Positions 24,785 to 32,082 of a stretch of DNA of 43,460 nt are shown in pieces (the stretch's first letter is position 1; every line of letters begins with the position of its first letter). The translations under genes and the position numbers were made by a program. Source of the DNA: Bacteroidales bacterium. GTDB taxonomy: Bacteria; Bacteroidota; Bacteroidia; Bacteroidales; WCHB1-69. The notes beneath the pieces were generated by a model, which searched no databases, was not told where the DNA came from, and saw nothing but the letters and a program-made list of their open reading frames with translations. The DNA lies in the NCBI GenBank assembly GCA_017615595.1, contig JAFZZT010000029.1, positions 1-43,460 on the forward strand. The letters run 5' to 3'.

Positions 24785-26557
24785 ATGAAACATTATTCTT
24801 TTCTTTTCATAGCATGGTGTCTTTTATTCTCCACCACCATGAAAGCCCAGACTCCCGACAGCACCATCGCCATCCCCAACCCCAGTTTTGAACAATGGTC
24901 CACAGGTAGCGGATACAGCGTCACCGTGCTCATTTTCCCGTTGACGGTGTACAGCAGCTACACCTACCCCACCGGCTGGAACTACCCCACCTATCCGGTC
25001 AACGAGAGCATCACCTACAGCGGCATGAACGTGAATGTGAACACCAACCTGCCGCTCCTGAAGGTGTCCAATGAGACCAGCGGCGTGCCCCACGGCAGCC
25101 ATGCCCTCAAGCTGCAGAGTTTCATGCTCTCCGACATCATCAGCTCCACCGTCTATAATCTCGCATCATCCGAGCTGGATCCTGCGCTGACCACCACCGT
25201 TTTCCCGACTGTTTTGTCCACTGGTGTGGTGGATATCGACCAGCTGATGCCCCTGATGTACGACATCACCGGCAATCTCGGCAGCCTGACGCAGATGTTG
25301 ACCGCCTTCTCGGGCACCGATATCAACACCATCATTGATGGCGGCATCGCGCTGAACGGAGCTGTGCCAGACCGCTTGACCGGCTACTACAAGTACACCT
25401 CGGCGGTAAGCGGCGACAATGGCGGCATCCTGATGATCGGCTCCAAATACAACACCACCACCCACAAGCGCGAGGTGGTGGGCGGCGGGTACACGACAGC
25501 CATGACGGACACGAATGCCTATACGCCGTTTGAGATAACCTACTCCCCACTCTCCGAAGTCAACCCCTCATACCCATACATAGAGGCCGACTCGCTGATC
25601 ATATTCCTGTTCTCCTCCGCCAACACTTCTCCCCAGCAAGGCTCCGCCCTCTATCTCGATGGTTTGCAGCTCTGGGCACAGCAGCCGGCCATTCCGGCAG
25701 ACACCTGCAGCGCCATCTTCAACCTGGCAGTCAACAGCGTGGACACCATGCACGCTACTATAGGCTGGACCTACGAGGGCACGCCCGACCATTTTGAAGC
25801 GGAATACGGCATCCAAGGATTCACCCAAGGCAATGGCACATCCGCCAATGCTGCCAGCAACAGCCTCTCCCTGTCCAGTCTGCAGCCCGACACCTACTAT
25901 GACGTCTATGTGCGCAGCGTATGCAGCAGCACGCTCACAGGCGAGTGGTCCATGGTCTCTTTCCATACCGACACGCTCGTGCCGCCGGCCATCCCTGAGC
26001 CCGACACCTGCAGCGCCGTCTTCAACCTGCATGTCATAGATGTGGACACCATGAGCGCCACTATCGGTTGGTCTTTTGAGGGTGACGTCCTCGATTTCGA
26101 AGCGGAATACGGCATTCAGGGATTCACGCAGGGCAATGGCACGACCATCCACCCCAGCGAGAGTTTCCTGCACCTGTCGAACCTGCAGCCCGACACCTAC
26201 TACGACCTCTATGTGCGTTGCGGGTGCGGCAACGACCTGTGGGGCGAATGGGCCAAGATCACCTTCCACACCGACACGCTCGTGCCGCCCGTCATCCCCG
26301 ATGACAGCACTGGCATACAGTCATTCAACACCGACAAGATGCTGGTTTACCCCAACCCTGCGCAAGGACGGTGCACCGTGCAGTTCAAACACGAAACGCC
26401 CAGCGTGGCAAGGCTCTTCACCATGGAAGGTGTCCTGGTAAAAGAGTTGACACCCACCGGCGAGTCTTTCGAGCTGACGCTGCCCGGCAGTGGCATCTTC
26501 CTCCTCGTCTGTGAGTTGAGAGAAGGAACGGTGATACAAAGGATCATAAGCCAGTAG
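24785..26557 (+). CDS. T9SS cargo protein with two Fn3-like repeats
   Basis: A 590-residue secreted protein. A signal peptide (ending TTMKAQTPDS) leads to an N-terminal domain of about 270 residues that looks like a PCMD-type or galactose-binding beta-sandwich (NPSFEQWSTG at its start, SALYLDGLQLWA at its end). Two near-identical Fn3-like repeats of about 100 residues follow, both starting DTCSA and ending FHTDTLVPP. A C-terminal type IX sorting domain (KMLVYPNPAQGRCTVQF ... GIFLLVCELREGTVIQRII) closes it. It should be exported by Sec, carried across the outer membrane by the Por machinery and anchored or released. No catalytic residues are recognised; it may be an adhesin or glycan-binding protein. 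Confidence 0.83.
   Translation: MKHYSFLFIAWCLLFSTTMKAQTPDSTIAIPNPSFEQWSTGSGYSVTVLIFPLTVYSSYTYPTGWNYPTYPVNESITYSGMNVNVNTNLPLLKVSNETSGVPHGSHALKLQSFMLSDIISSTVYNLASSELDPALTTTVFPTVLSTGVVDIDQLMPLMYDITGNLGSLTQMLTAFSGTDINTIIDGGIALNGAVPDRLTGYYKYTSAVSGDNGGILMIGSKYNTTTHKREVVGGGYTTAMTDTNAYTPFEITYSPLSEVNPSYPYIEADSLIIFLFSSANTSPQQGSALYLDGLQLWAQQPAIPADTCSAIFNLAVNSVDTMHATIGWTYEGTPDHFEAEYGIQGFTQGNGTSANAASNSLSLSSLQPDTYYDVYVRSVCSSTLTGEWSMVSFHTDTLVPPAIPEPDTCSAVFNLHVIDVDTMSATIGWSFEGDVLDFEAEYGIQGFTQGNGTTIHPSESFLHLSNLQPDTYYDLYVRCGCGNDLWGEWAKITFHTDTLVPPVIPDDSTGIQSFNTDKMLVYPNPAQGRCTVQFKHETPSVARLFTMEGVLVKELTPTGESFELTLPGSGIFLLVCELREGTVIQRIISQ
25700..26302 (+). repeat. Two tandem copies of a ~303-bp Fn3-coding unit
   Basis: The units start at 25700 and 26003 (both GACACCTGCAGCGCC) and end with ACCGACACGCTCGTGCCGCC. 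Protein identity is high, especially FEAEYGIQGFTQGNGT and LQPDTYYD. Confidence 0.85.
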
Positions 26558-26619
26558 CACGAAACGCTCCCTTATCTCTCTTTTGTGACAAGCCTATTGT
26601 CACCCATACGGATTTTATG

Positions 26620-26628
26620 TATTTTTGC
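26620..26628 (+). promoter_or_regulatory. -7 promoter element abutting the KDRWG repeat gene
   Basis: Plus-strand TATTTTTGC ends 4 nt before the first ATG (26633). With a start site about 5-7 nt downstream, the transcript would be leaderless or begin translation at the in-frame ATG at 26642. Confidence 0.6.
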
Positions 26629-26632
26629 CGAC

Positions 26633-27064
26633 ATGAAAAAAATGATACTACTTACGGGCATCATGATCGTCCTCGTCATGTCTGGCAACGCCCAGACCGT
26701 CTATCAGAAAGACCGGTGGGGTGCGAAGCTATACTATTTTGAAGATAACACCATGCGGTTGAAGGATCGCTGGGGAGATCGGCTGCTGTGGTTTGACGAG
26801 AGCACGCGGCAGGTGCGACAGAAAGACCGCTGGGGCCAGTCCCTGATTTTCATTGACGGCCAGACGGTGAGACAGAAAGACCGCTGGGGCGAGGCATTGC
26901 TCTATCTGGACGGTCAGACCATCCGGCAGAAGGACCGTTGGGGCACGCCGCTCTACTATCTGGACGGACAGACGCTACGCCTGAAAGACCGCTGGGGCGC
27001 ACCCGTCTATTGGTTCGACTTCACCCCGGAATGGTGGCAGATCGCGTGTGTAGTGCTGATGTAA
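26633..27064 (+). CDS. Small exported protein of KDRWG tandem repeats, function unknown
   Basis: A 143-residue protein: signal peptide ending VMSGNAQ (residue 21), then six repeats each starting KDRWG at residues 26, 44, 64, 82, 100 and 118 (spacings 18, 20, 18, 18, 18). The consensus is KDRWGxxLYYLDGQTxRQ. The alternating hydrophobic/aromatic pattern with a DGQT turn suggests stacked beta-hairpins. It ends in a short hydrophobic segment (EWWQIACVVLM). I do not recognise a named family; it differs from WG beta repeats, which have a longer period. It follows the T9SS cargo gene but has its own promoter, and nothing indicates a function beyond envelope location. The longer frame from 26585 is rejected because it begins upstream of the promoter. 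Confidence 0.75.
   Translation: MKKMILLTGIMIVLVMSGNAQTVYQKDRWGAKLYYFEDNTMRLKDRWGDRLLWFDESTRQVRQKDRWGQSLIFIDGQTVRQKDRWGEALLYLDGQTIRQKDRWGTPLYYLDGQTLRLKDRWGAPVYWFDFTPEWWQIACVVLM
26708..27022 (+). repeat. Six 54-60-bp coding repeats (KDRWG units)
   Basis: Near-identical AAAGACCGCTGGGG-type cores recur every 54 bp, once 60 bp. Confidence 0.85.
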
Positions 27065-27112
27065 AAAAATCAAAAAAGCCCTCAATAGTGTAAAAACGCA
27101 CCATTATTTTGC

Positions 27113-27121
27113 TATTTTTGC
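27113..27121 (+). promoter_or_regulatory. -7 promoter element of the exonuclease-helicase gene
   Basis: Plus-strand TATTTTTGC, 19 nt before the ATG at 27141; the AT-rich gene thus has a native-type promoter. Confidence 0.7.
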
Positions 27122-27140
27122 CCCGATTTATTGTCAACAC

Positions 27141-30100
27141 ATGGCTTTACGCGACCTGCTAAATCGGGCAACATCATACGAACTTGCCTTTATTGATATT
27201 GAGGCTAGTTCAGATGGGAAGAAAATATTGGATTTTGGAGCTCTTCAAAATTCCGGAAAAGAATTTCATCAGTCTTCCAAAAACGGCTTCCTCTTTTTTA
27301 TTAAAGGCGCTGAATATCTTTGCGGACACAATATCATCCATCATGATTTGGAGGTTTTAAAAGAGAATTCTCTAAATCACAAGAAAAGGATAGACACTCT
27401 GTACTTGTCGCCACTTCTTTTCCCAAAACGGCCCTATCACAAGCTACTTAAGGACGACAAGCTACAGACAGAAGAGCTAAACAATCCTTTGAATGACTGC
27501 AAAAAAGCAAAGGAATTGTTTGAGGAAGAAATCAACACTTTCAAGTCTCTTTCACCATATTTACAGAAAGTTTTTGTCAATTTGCTTTATCCTTTTGTGG
27601 AATTTAAAGACTTTTTCAACTATTTAGGAGTCGTTCCTGCCCAAATTGACTTAGAGAAACTGATTTCCTCTTTTTTTGAAGAAAGAATATGCAGACATGC
27701 TCCATTGTCTAAATTCATAGAGCACAGACCAATAGAATTAGCTTACGCATTGGCCCTTATCAACACCAATGACAACAAGTCCATCACACCGCCTTGGCTG
27801 TTGTACAACTTTCCTGCCATTGAGAATATCATGCAACAACTTTGCAGCACACCATGTCATGAAGCAGATTGTTCATACTGTCGAAGCAAACTCAATATTC
27901 ACAAAGGGTTGGAAGATATTTTCGGGTATTCGGAGTTTAGAACATTTGATGGCGAGCCAATGCAAGAGCGGGCGGTTCAAGCCGCCATTGATGGGAAATC
28001 ATTGCTGACAGTTTTCCCGACTGGCGGTGGAAAGTCACTCACTTTCCAACTCCCTGCCCTTATGTCTGGCAAGGCAGTCCATGGACTCACTGTTATCATC
28101 TCGCCTTTACAGTCTCTGATGAAAGACCAGGTGGACAACTTGTTAGAGAAAAACATCACTGAAGCTGTCACCATCAACGGACTTTTAGATCCAATTGCAC
28201 GGGCAAACGCTTTTGAACGCGTGGCTGATGGCAGTGCTACCCTACTCTATATTTCCCCTGAAATGCTGCGCTCAAAGACTATAGAAAAGCTGCTGCTATC
28301 ACGCAATGTAATCCGCTTTGTCATTGATGAAGCGCACTGCTTTTCTTCTTGGGGGCAGGATTTCCGCGTGGACTATCTCTACATTGGTGATTTCATAAAG
28401 CAACTGCAAGAAAAGAAAAGACTAGAAGCACCCATCCCTGTTTCCTGCTTTACCGCCACTGCCAAGCAGAAAGTCATTTCCGACATAAGAGACTATTTCA
28501 AACGCACCTTAGACATCGAGTTGCAATTATTTGCTTCCTCTGCCGATCGACAAAATCTGAAATATCAAGTGTATCATGCAGAAACAGAAGAAGAAAAATA
28601 CAATTTGATGCGTAAGCTTCTGATTGCTAATACCACACCCACTATCGTTTACGTCTCACGCACTAGAAAAACCATTGATCTTGCACAGAAACTGACCCGA
28701 GATGGTTTCCCCGCACTACCATTTAATGGAAAAATGGAAGCCAGCGATAAAATTGCGAACCAGAACGCATTTATCAACAACGAAGTGAAAGTCATGGTAG
28801 CCACATCCGCTTTCGGCATGGGAGTGGACAAAAAAGATGTGGGCATGGTTATCCACTACGACATTTCCGATTCTCTTGAAAACTATGTCCAAGAGGCTGG
28901 TCGTGCAGGACGCGATCCTGAAATGGAAGCCAAATGCTATGTATTGTACAGCGACCACGATCTTGACAAACACTTCATCCTCCTAAATCAAACAAAATTA
29001 AGTATTAGTGAGATACAACAAGTTTGGTCCGCCATAAAACGACTTACAAAGCAGTACAAGTCTGTCCAGTGTTCAGCATTAGAGATTGCCAGAGAAGCTG
29101 GCTGGAACGATGAAGTGACAGATATAGAAACCCGCGTCCGCACAGCGGTTTCCGCCCTTGAGCAAGCAGGTTATATTAAAAGAGGTAACAATGCACCCCA
29201 TGTTTTTGCGACCGGTATAACCGTGAAAAACATGGATGAAGCGAGAAAACGCATTGAAAGTTCAAATCTTTTTGATGACAAAAATCGGAAAAATGCCATT
29301 CGCATCATCAAATCATTGATTTCAAGCAAAAGCATCGCAAATGCGACACAGGGCCACGACGAAGATGCGGAGTCGCGCGTGGATTACCTAGCAGACATTC
29401 TCGGCATGAGCAAGGAACAAGTCATCAGCGCCGTCGGCCTAATGCGACAAGAGAAAATCCTTGCCGACACACGAGACATGAGCGCCTATCTACCTCCAAC
29501 AGACAACGAGCAAAAAACCATAAAAACCATAGAAAGATTCGCCAAGCTGGAACAATTTCTTTTGAAAACCATTTCACAATGCGACAAAGAAATATCTTAC
29601 AAAACATTAAACGAGGAAGCAAAGAAATTTGGACTTCACTCTACTGTAAAAGATATCCACACCTTATTGAACTTTCTCTCTATAAAATCCTACATTCACA
29701 GAAATGAACACATCAGGAGCAATAGTGTTCTTACAACTCTGCAACAAACAGTTGAACAGCTCAACCTAATATTAGACACCAGATTAAGTCTCTGTCGTTT
29801 TATCATTAGCGAATTGTATCGAATCAAACTGACGCAAAACAAGTCGTCTGATACCGAAGGACTTGTATTGTTTTCTCTCAACGAATTATTGAAATCTTAC
29901 AACGAACAACCCTTCGATTTACTCTCCCAAAACAAAACCGTTCAAATAAAAGAGATGGAAGACGCCCTACTCTATCTGTCAAAAATCGGCGCCTTGAAGT
30001 TGGAAGGTGGATTTCTTGTGATATACAACGCTATGCAAATTCGCAGAATCTCCGATTTGAAATACCGTTACAAGTTGGAAGATTATCGCATGTTGGACGA

Positions 30101-31979
30101 GTTCTACAAACAGAAAATCAGACAGATCCACATTGTTGGGGAATACGCCAACCTCATGGTGCAGGATTACAATGCAGCATTACAATTCGTACGAGACTAT
30201 TTTCAGATGGATCATAAGAAATTCATCGCCACCTATTTCAAAGGAGAGCGAGCTGTTGAGATCGAGAAGAACATCACTCCCGAAAAATACCGTCAACTCT
30301 TTGGAGAACTATCCGAGACTCAACGAAAAATCACCACTGACAATATATCCAAGCAGATTGTTGTGGCTGCAGGCCCTGGAAGCGGGAAAACACGTGTTCT
30401 GGTCCACAAACTGGCCTCCTTACTACTATTAGAGGATGTGAAGCATGAGCAATTATTGATGCTCACCTTCTCCAGAGCCGCAGCAACAGAATTCAAAGAA
30501 CGACTGATCAACCTCATAGGCAACTCAGCATATTTTGTCGAAATCAAAACATTTCACTCTTACAGCTTTGACTTATTGGGAGAAACCGGATCTCTGGAAG
30601 ATTCCGAAAAGGTGGTAGAACGAGCAACCCAAATGATTGAAGATGGACAAGTTGAGTCCAGCAAAATCAGCAAGACTGTCCTTGTTATTGATGAAGCCCA
30701 AGACATGGATGCGCATGAGTATGCATTAGTCAAAGCTATGATGAAACAGAATGAGGAGATGCGCGTGATTGCCGTTGGCGATGACGACCAAAACATTTAC
30801 AGTTTCCGTGGTTCCGATGCCAAATATATGCGGTCTCTCATTAGGGAATTTAATGCTGTAAAATACGAATTGACTGACAACTATCGAAGTTGCCAATCCA
30901 TCGTTCGTTTTGCAGAATCTTTTGTCAAGAAGTTACCCAAGCGCATGAAGACAGCATCGTGCTCTGCTGTCAATCAAGAATCTGGAACTGTAATAATCAC
31001 TGAATACCTTAGCGACAATCTCCTATTCCCCACTTGTCGGGACATAAAAAGGACATATAATGGTGAGAAAGCATGTCTGCTAACTAGCACCAACGATGAA
31101 GCGGCTCAAGCGACAGGGCTTTTAAACAAACTGGGAATACGAGCCCGTCTGATCCAGTCCACTGACGGATTTCATTTTTACAATCTCATGGAAATTAGAT
31201 ATTTCTTGAAACAGATTGAGAATAAAATCGCCTCGCCCCTCATCAGCAACGAATTGTGGGATGAGGCGAAACAAAAGACAATAGATAAATACAAAGACAG
31301 TTCCTGTTTGGAGTATGTCATTAATTTCTTTTCCACTTTTGAAAAGACTAACAAGATAAAGTATCGTAGCGATTTAAATGAATTTTTGTTTGAATCAAAA
31401 CTGGAAGACTTTTGCGGAGATGGCGATGCGACAATCTTTGTTTCTACAATCCACAAGGCAAAAGGTCGGGAATTTGATACCGTTTACATGTTGTTGAATC
31501 ATCAAGAGGCAGTCAGAGAAGAAGATATCCGAAAATTATATGTGGGTCTTACTCGTGCTAAAAACTCTCTTCACATTCATTATAACTCTTCATTTTTCAA
31601 TAATATTGGCAAGGATTCCATCACATATCATTATGACATGGAACAATATCCCGAGCCCGATGAAATCGCACTACAACTATCCATGCATGATGTCAATTTG
31701 GATTTTTTCAAAAGGATAAAGAATTCAATCGTTCAACTCCGTAGCGGTATGGCCTTGCATTATGACAATGGATTTCTTAGGACATCATCAGGAGAGAAAG
31801 TAGCATATTTGTCAAAATCAAAGCGCGAAGAACTTTTGGAGTGGAAAAATAAAGACTATTTTGTTTCATCTGCAAAAGTCAATTGTATTGTAGCCTGGAA
31901 AGGAGAAAATGACGAAAAAGAGTGTTGGGTGATACTTCCCGATTTACTGTTGAAAAAAACTGCCAACCATGATGACTAG
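27141..31979 (+). CDS. DEDD-exonuclease / RecQ-type helicase / UvrD-type helicase fusion
   Basis: A 1612-residue multidomain DNA-processing protein. Residues 14-130 resemble a DnaQ-like 3'-5' exonuclease: FIDIEAS (D19, E21), CGHNIIHHD (D69) and NNPLNDCKKA (D119); the usual catalytic His five residues before the last Asp is Asn114. C235, C239, C244 and C247 could bind zinc. A RecQ-type SF2 helicase follows: FPTGGGKS (292-299), FVIDEAHCFSSWGQDFR (about 394-410), YVQEAGRAGRDP (about 580), then a winged-helix-like segment (about 630-700). After a helical middle, a UvrD/PcrA-type SF1 helicase spans about 1060-1500: AAGPGSGKTR, VIDEAQDMD, VGDDDQNIYSFRGS, STIHKAKGREFD, YVGLTRAK. The gene is AT-rich compared with both sides, suggesting transfer. 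Repair or anti-phage/anti-plasmid function is inference. Confidence 0.9.
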   Translation: MALRDLLNRATSYELAFIDIEASSDGKKILDFGALQNSGKEFHQSSKNGFLFFIKGAEYLCGHNIIHHDLEVLKENSLNHKKRIDTLYLSPLLFPKRPYHKLLKDDKLQTEELNNPLNDCKKAKELFEEEINTFKSLSPYLQKVFVNLLYPFVEFKDFFNYLGVVPAQIDLEKLISSFFEERICRHAPLSKFIEHRPIELAYALALINTNDNKSITPPWLLYNFPAIENIMQQLCSTPCHEADCSYCRSKLNIHKGLEDIFGYSEFRTFDGEPMQERAVQAAIDGKSLLTVFPTGGGKSLTFQLPALMSGKAVHGLTVIISPLQSLMKDQVDNLLEKNITEAVTINGLLDPIARANAFERVADGSATLLYISPEMLRSKTIEKLLLSRNVIRFVIDEAHCFSSWGQDFRVDYLYIGDFIKQLQEKKRLEAPIPVSCFTATAKQKVISDIRDYFKRTLDIELQLFASSADRQNLKYQVYHAETEEEKYNLMRKLLIANTTPTIVYVSRTRKTIDLAQKLTRDGFPALPFNGKMEASDKIANQNAFINNEVKVMVATSAFGMGVDKKDVGMVIHYDISDSLENYVQEAGRAGRDPEMEAKCYVLYSDHDLDKHFILLNQTKLSISEIQQVWSAIKRLTKQYKSVQCSALEIAREAGWNDEVTDIETRVRTAVSALEQAGYIKRGNNAPHVFATGITVKNMDEARKRIESSNLFDDKNRKNAIRIIKSLISSKSIANATQGHDEDAESRVDYLADILGMSKEQVISAVGLMRQEKILADTRDMSAYLPPTDNEQKTIKTIERFAKLEQFLLKTISQCDKEISYKTLNEEAKKFGLHSTVKDIHTLLNFLSIKSYIHRNEHIRSNSVLTTLQQTVEQLNLILDTRLSLCRFIISELYRIKLTQNKSSDTEGLVLFSLNELLKSYNEQPFDLLSQNKTVQIKEMEDALLYLSKIGALKLEGGFLVIYNAMQIRRISDLKYRYKLEDYRMLDEFYKQKIRQIHIVGEYANLMVQDYNAALQFVRDYFQMDHKKFIATYFKGERAVEIEKNITPEKYRQLFGELSETQRKITTDNISKQIVVAAGPGSGKTRVLVHKLASLLLLEDVKHEQLLMLTFSRAAATEFKERLINLIGNSAYFVEIKTFHSYSFDLLGETGSLEDSEKVVERATQMIEDGQVESSKISKTVLVIDEAQDMDAHEYALVKAMMKQNEEMRVIAVGDDDQNIYSFRGSDAKYMRSLIREFNAVKYELTDNYRSCQSIVRFAESFVKKLPKRMKTASCSAVNQESGTVIITEYLSDNLLFPTCRDIKRTYNGEKACLLTSTNDEAAQATGLLNKLGIRARLIQSTDGFHFYNLMEIRYFLKQIENKIASPLISNELWDEAKQKTIDKYKDSSCLEYVINFFSTFEKTNKIKYRSDLNEFLFESKLEDFCGDGDATIFVSTIHKAKGREFDTVYMLLNHQEAVREEDIRKLYVGLTRAKNSLHIHYNSSFFNNIGKDSITYHYDMEQYPEPDEIALQLSMHDVNLDFFKRIKNSIVQLRSGMALHYDNGFLRTSSGEKVAYLSKSKREELLEWKNKDYFVSSAKVNCIVAWKGENDEKECWVILPDLLLKKTANHDD

Positions 31980-32040
31980 ACCATTTCACCACTTTCATTT
32001 TTTCCCACAACCTTCCTAGTATTATTTTCCTAAAATTTCG

Positions 32041-32049
32041 TATTTTTGC
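32041..32049 (+). promoter_or_regulatory. -7 promoter element of the MscS-type gene
   Basis: Plus-strand TATTTTTGC, 33 nt before the ATG at 32083. Confidence 0.7.
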
Positions 32050-32082
32050 AAACTTTAACATTCAATCTCAATTCACACCCTT

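Noticed and set aside
26708-27022. CRISPR-like or satellite array
   Set aside because: The periodic DNA is an in-frame protein repeat in multiples of three, without spacers.
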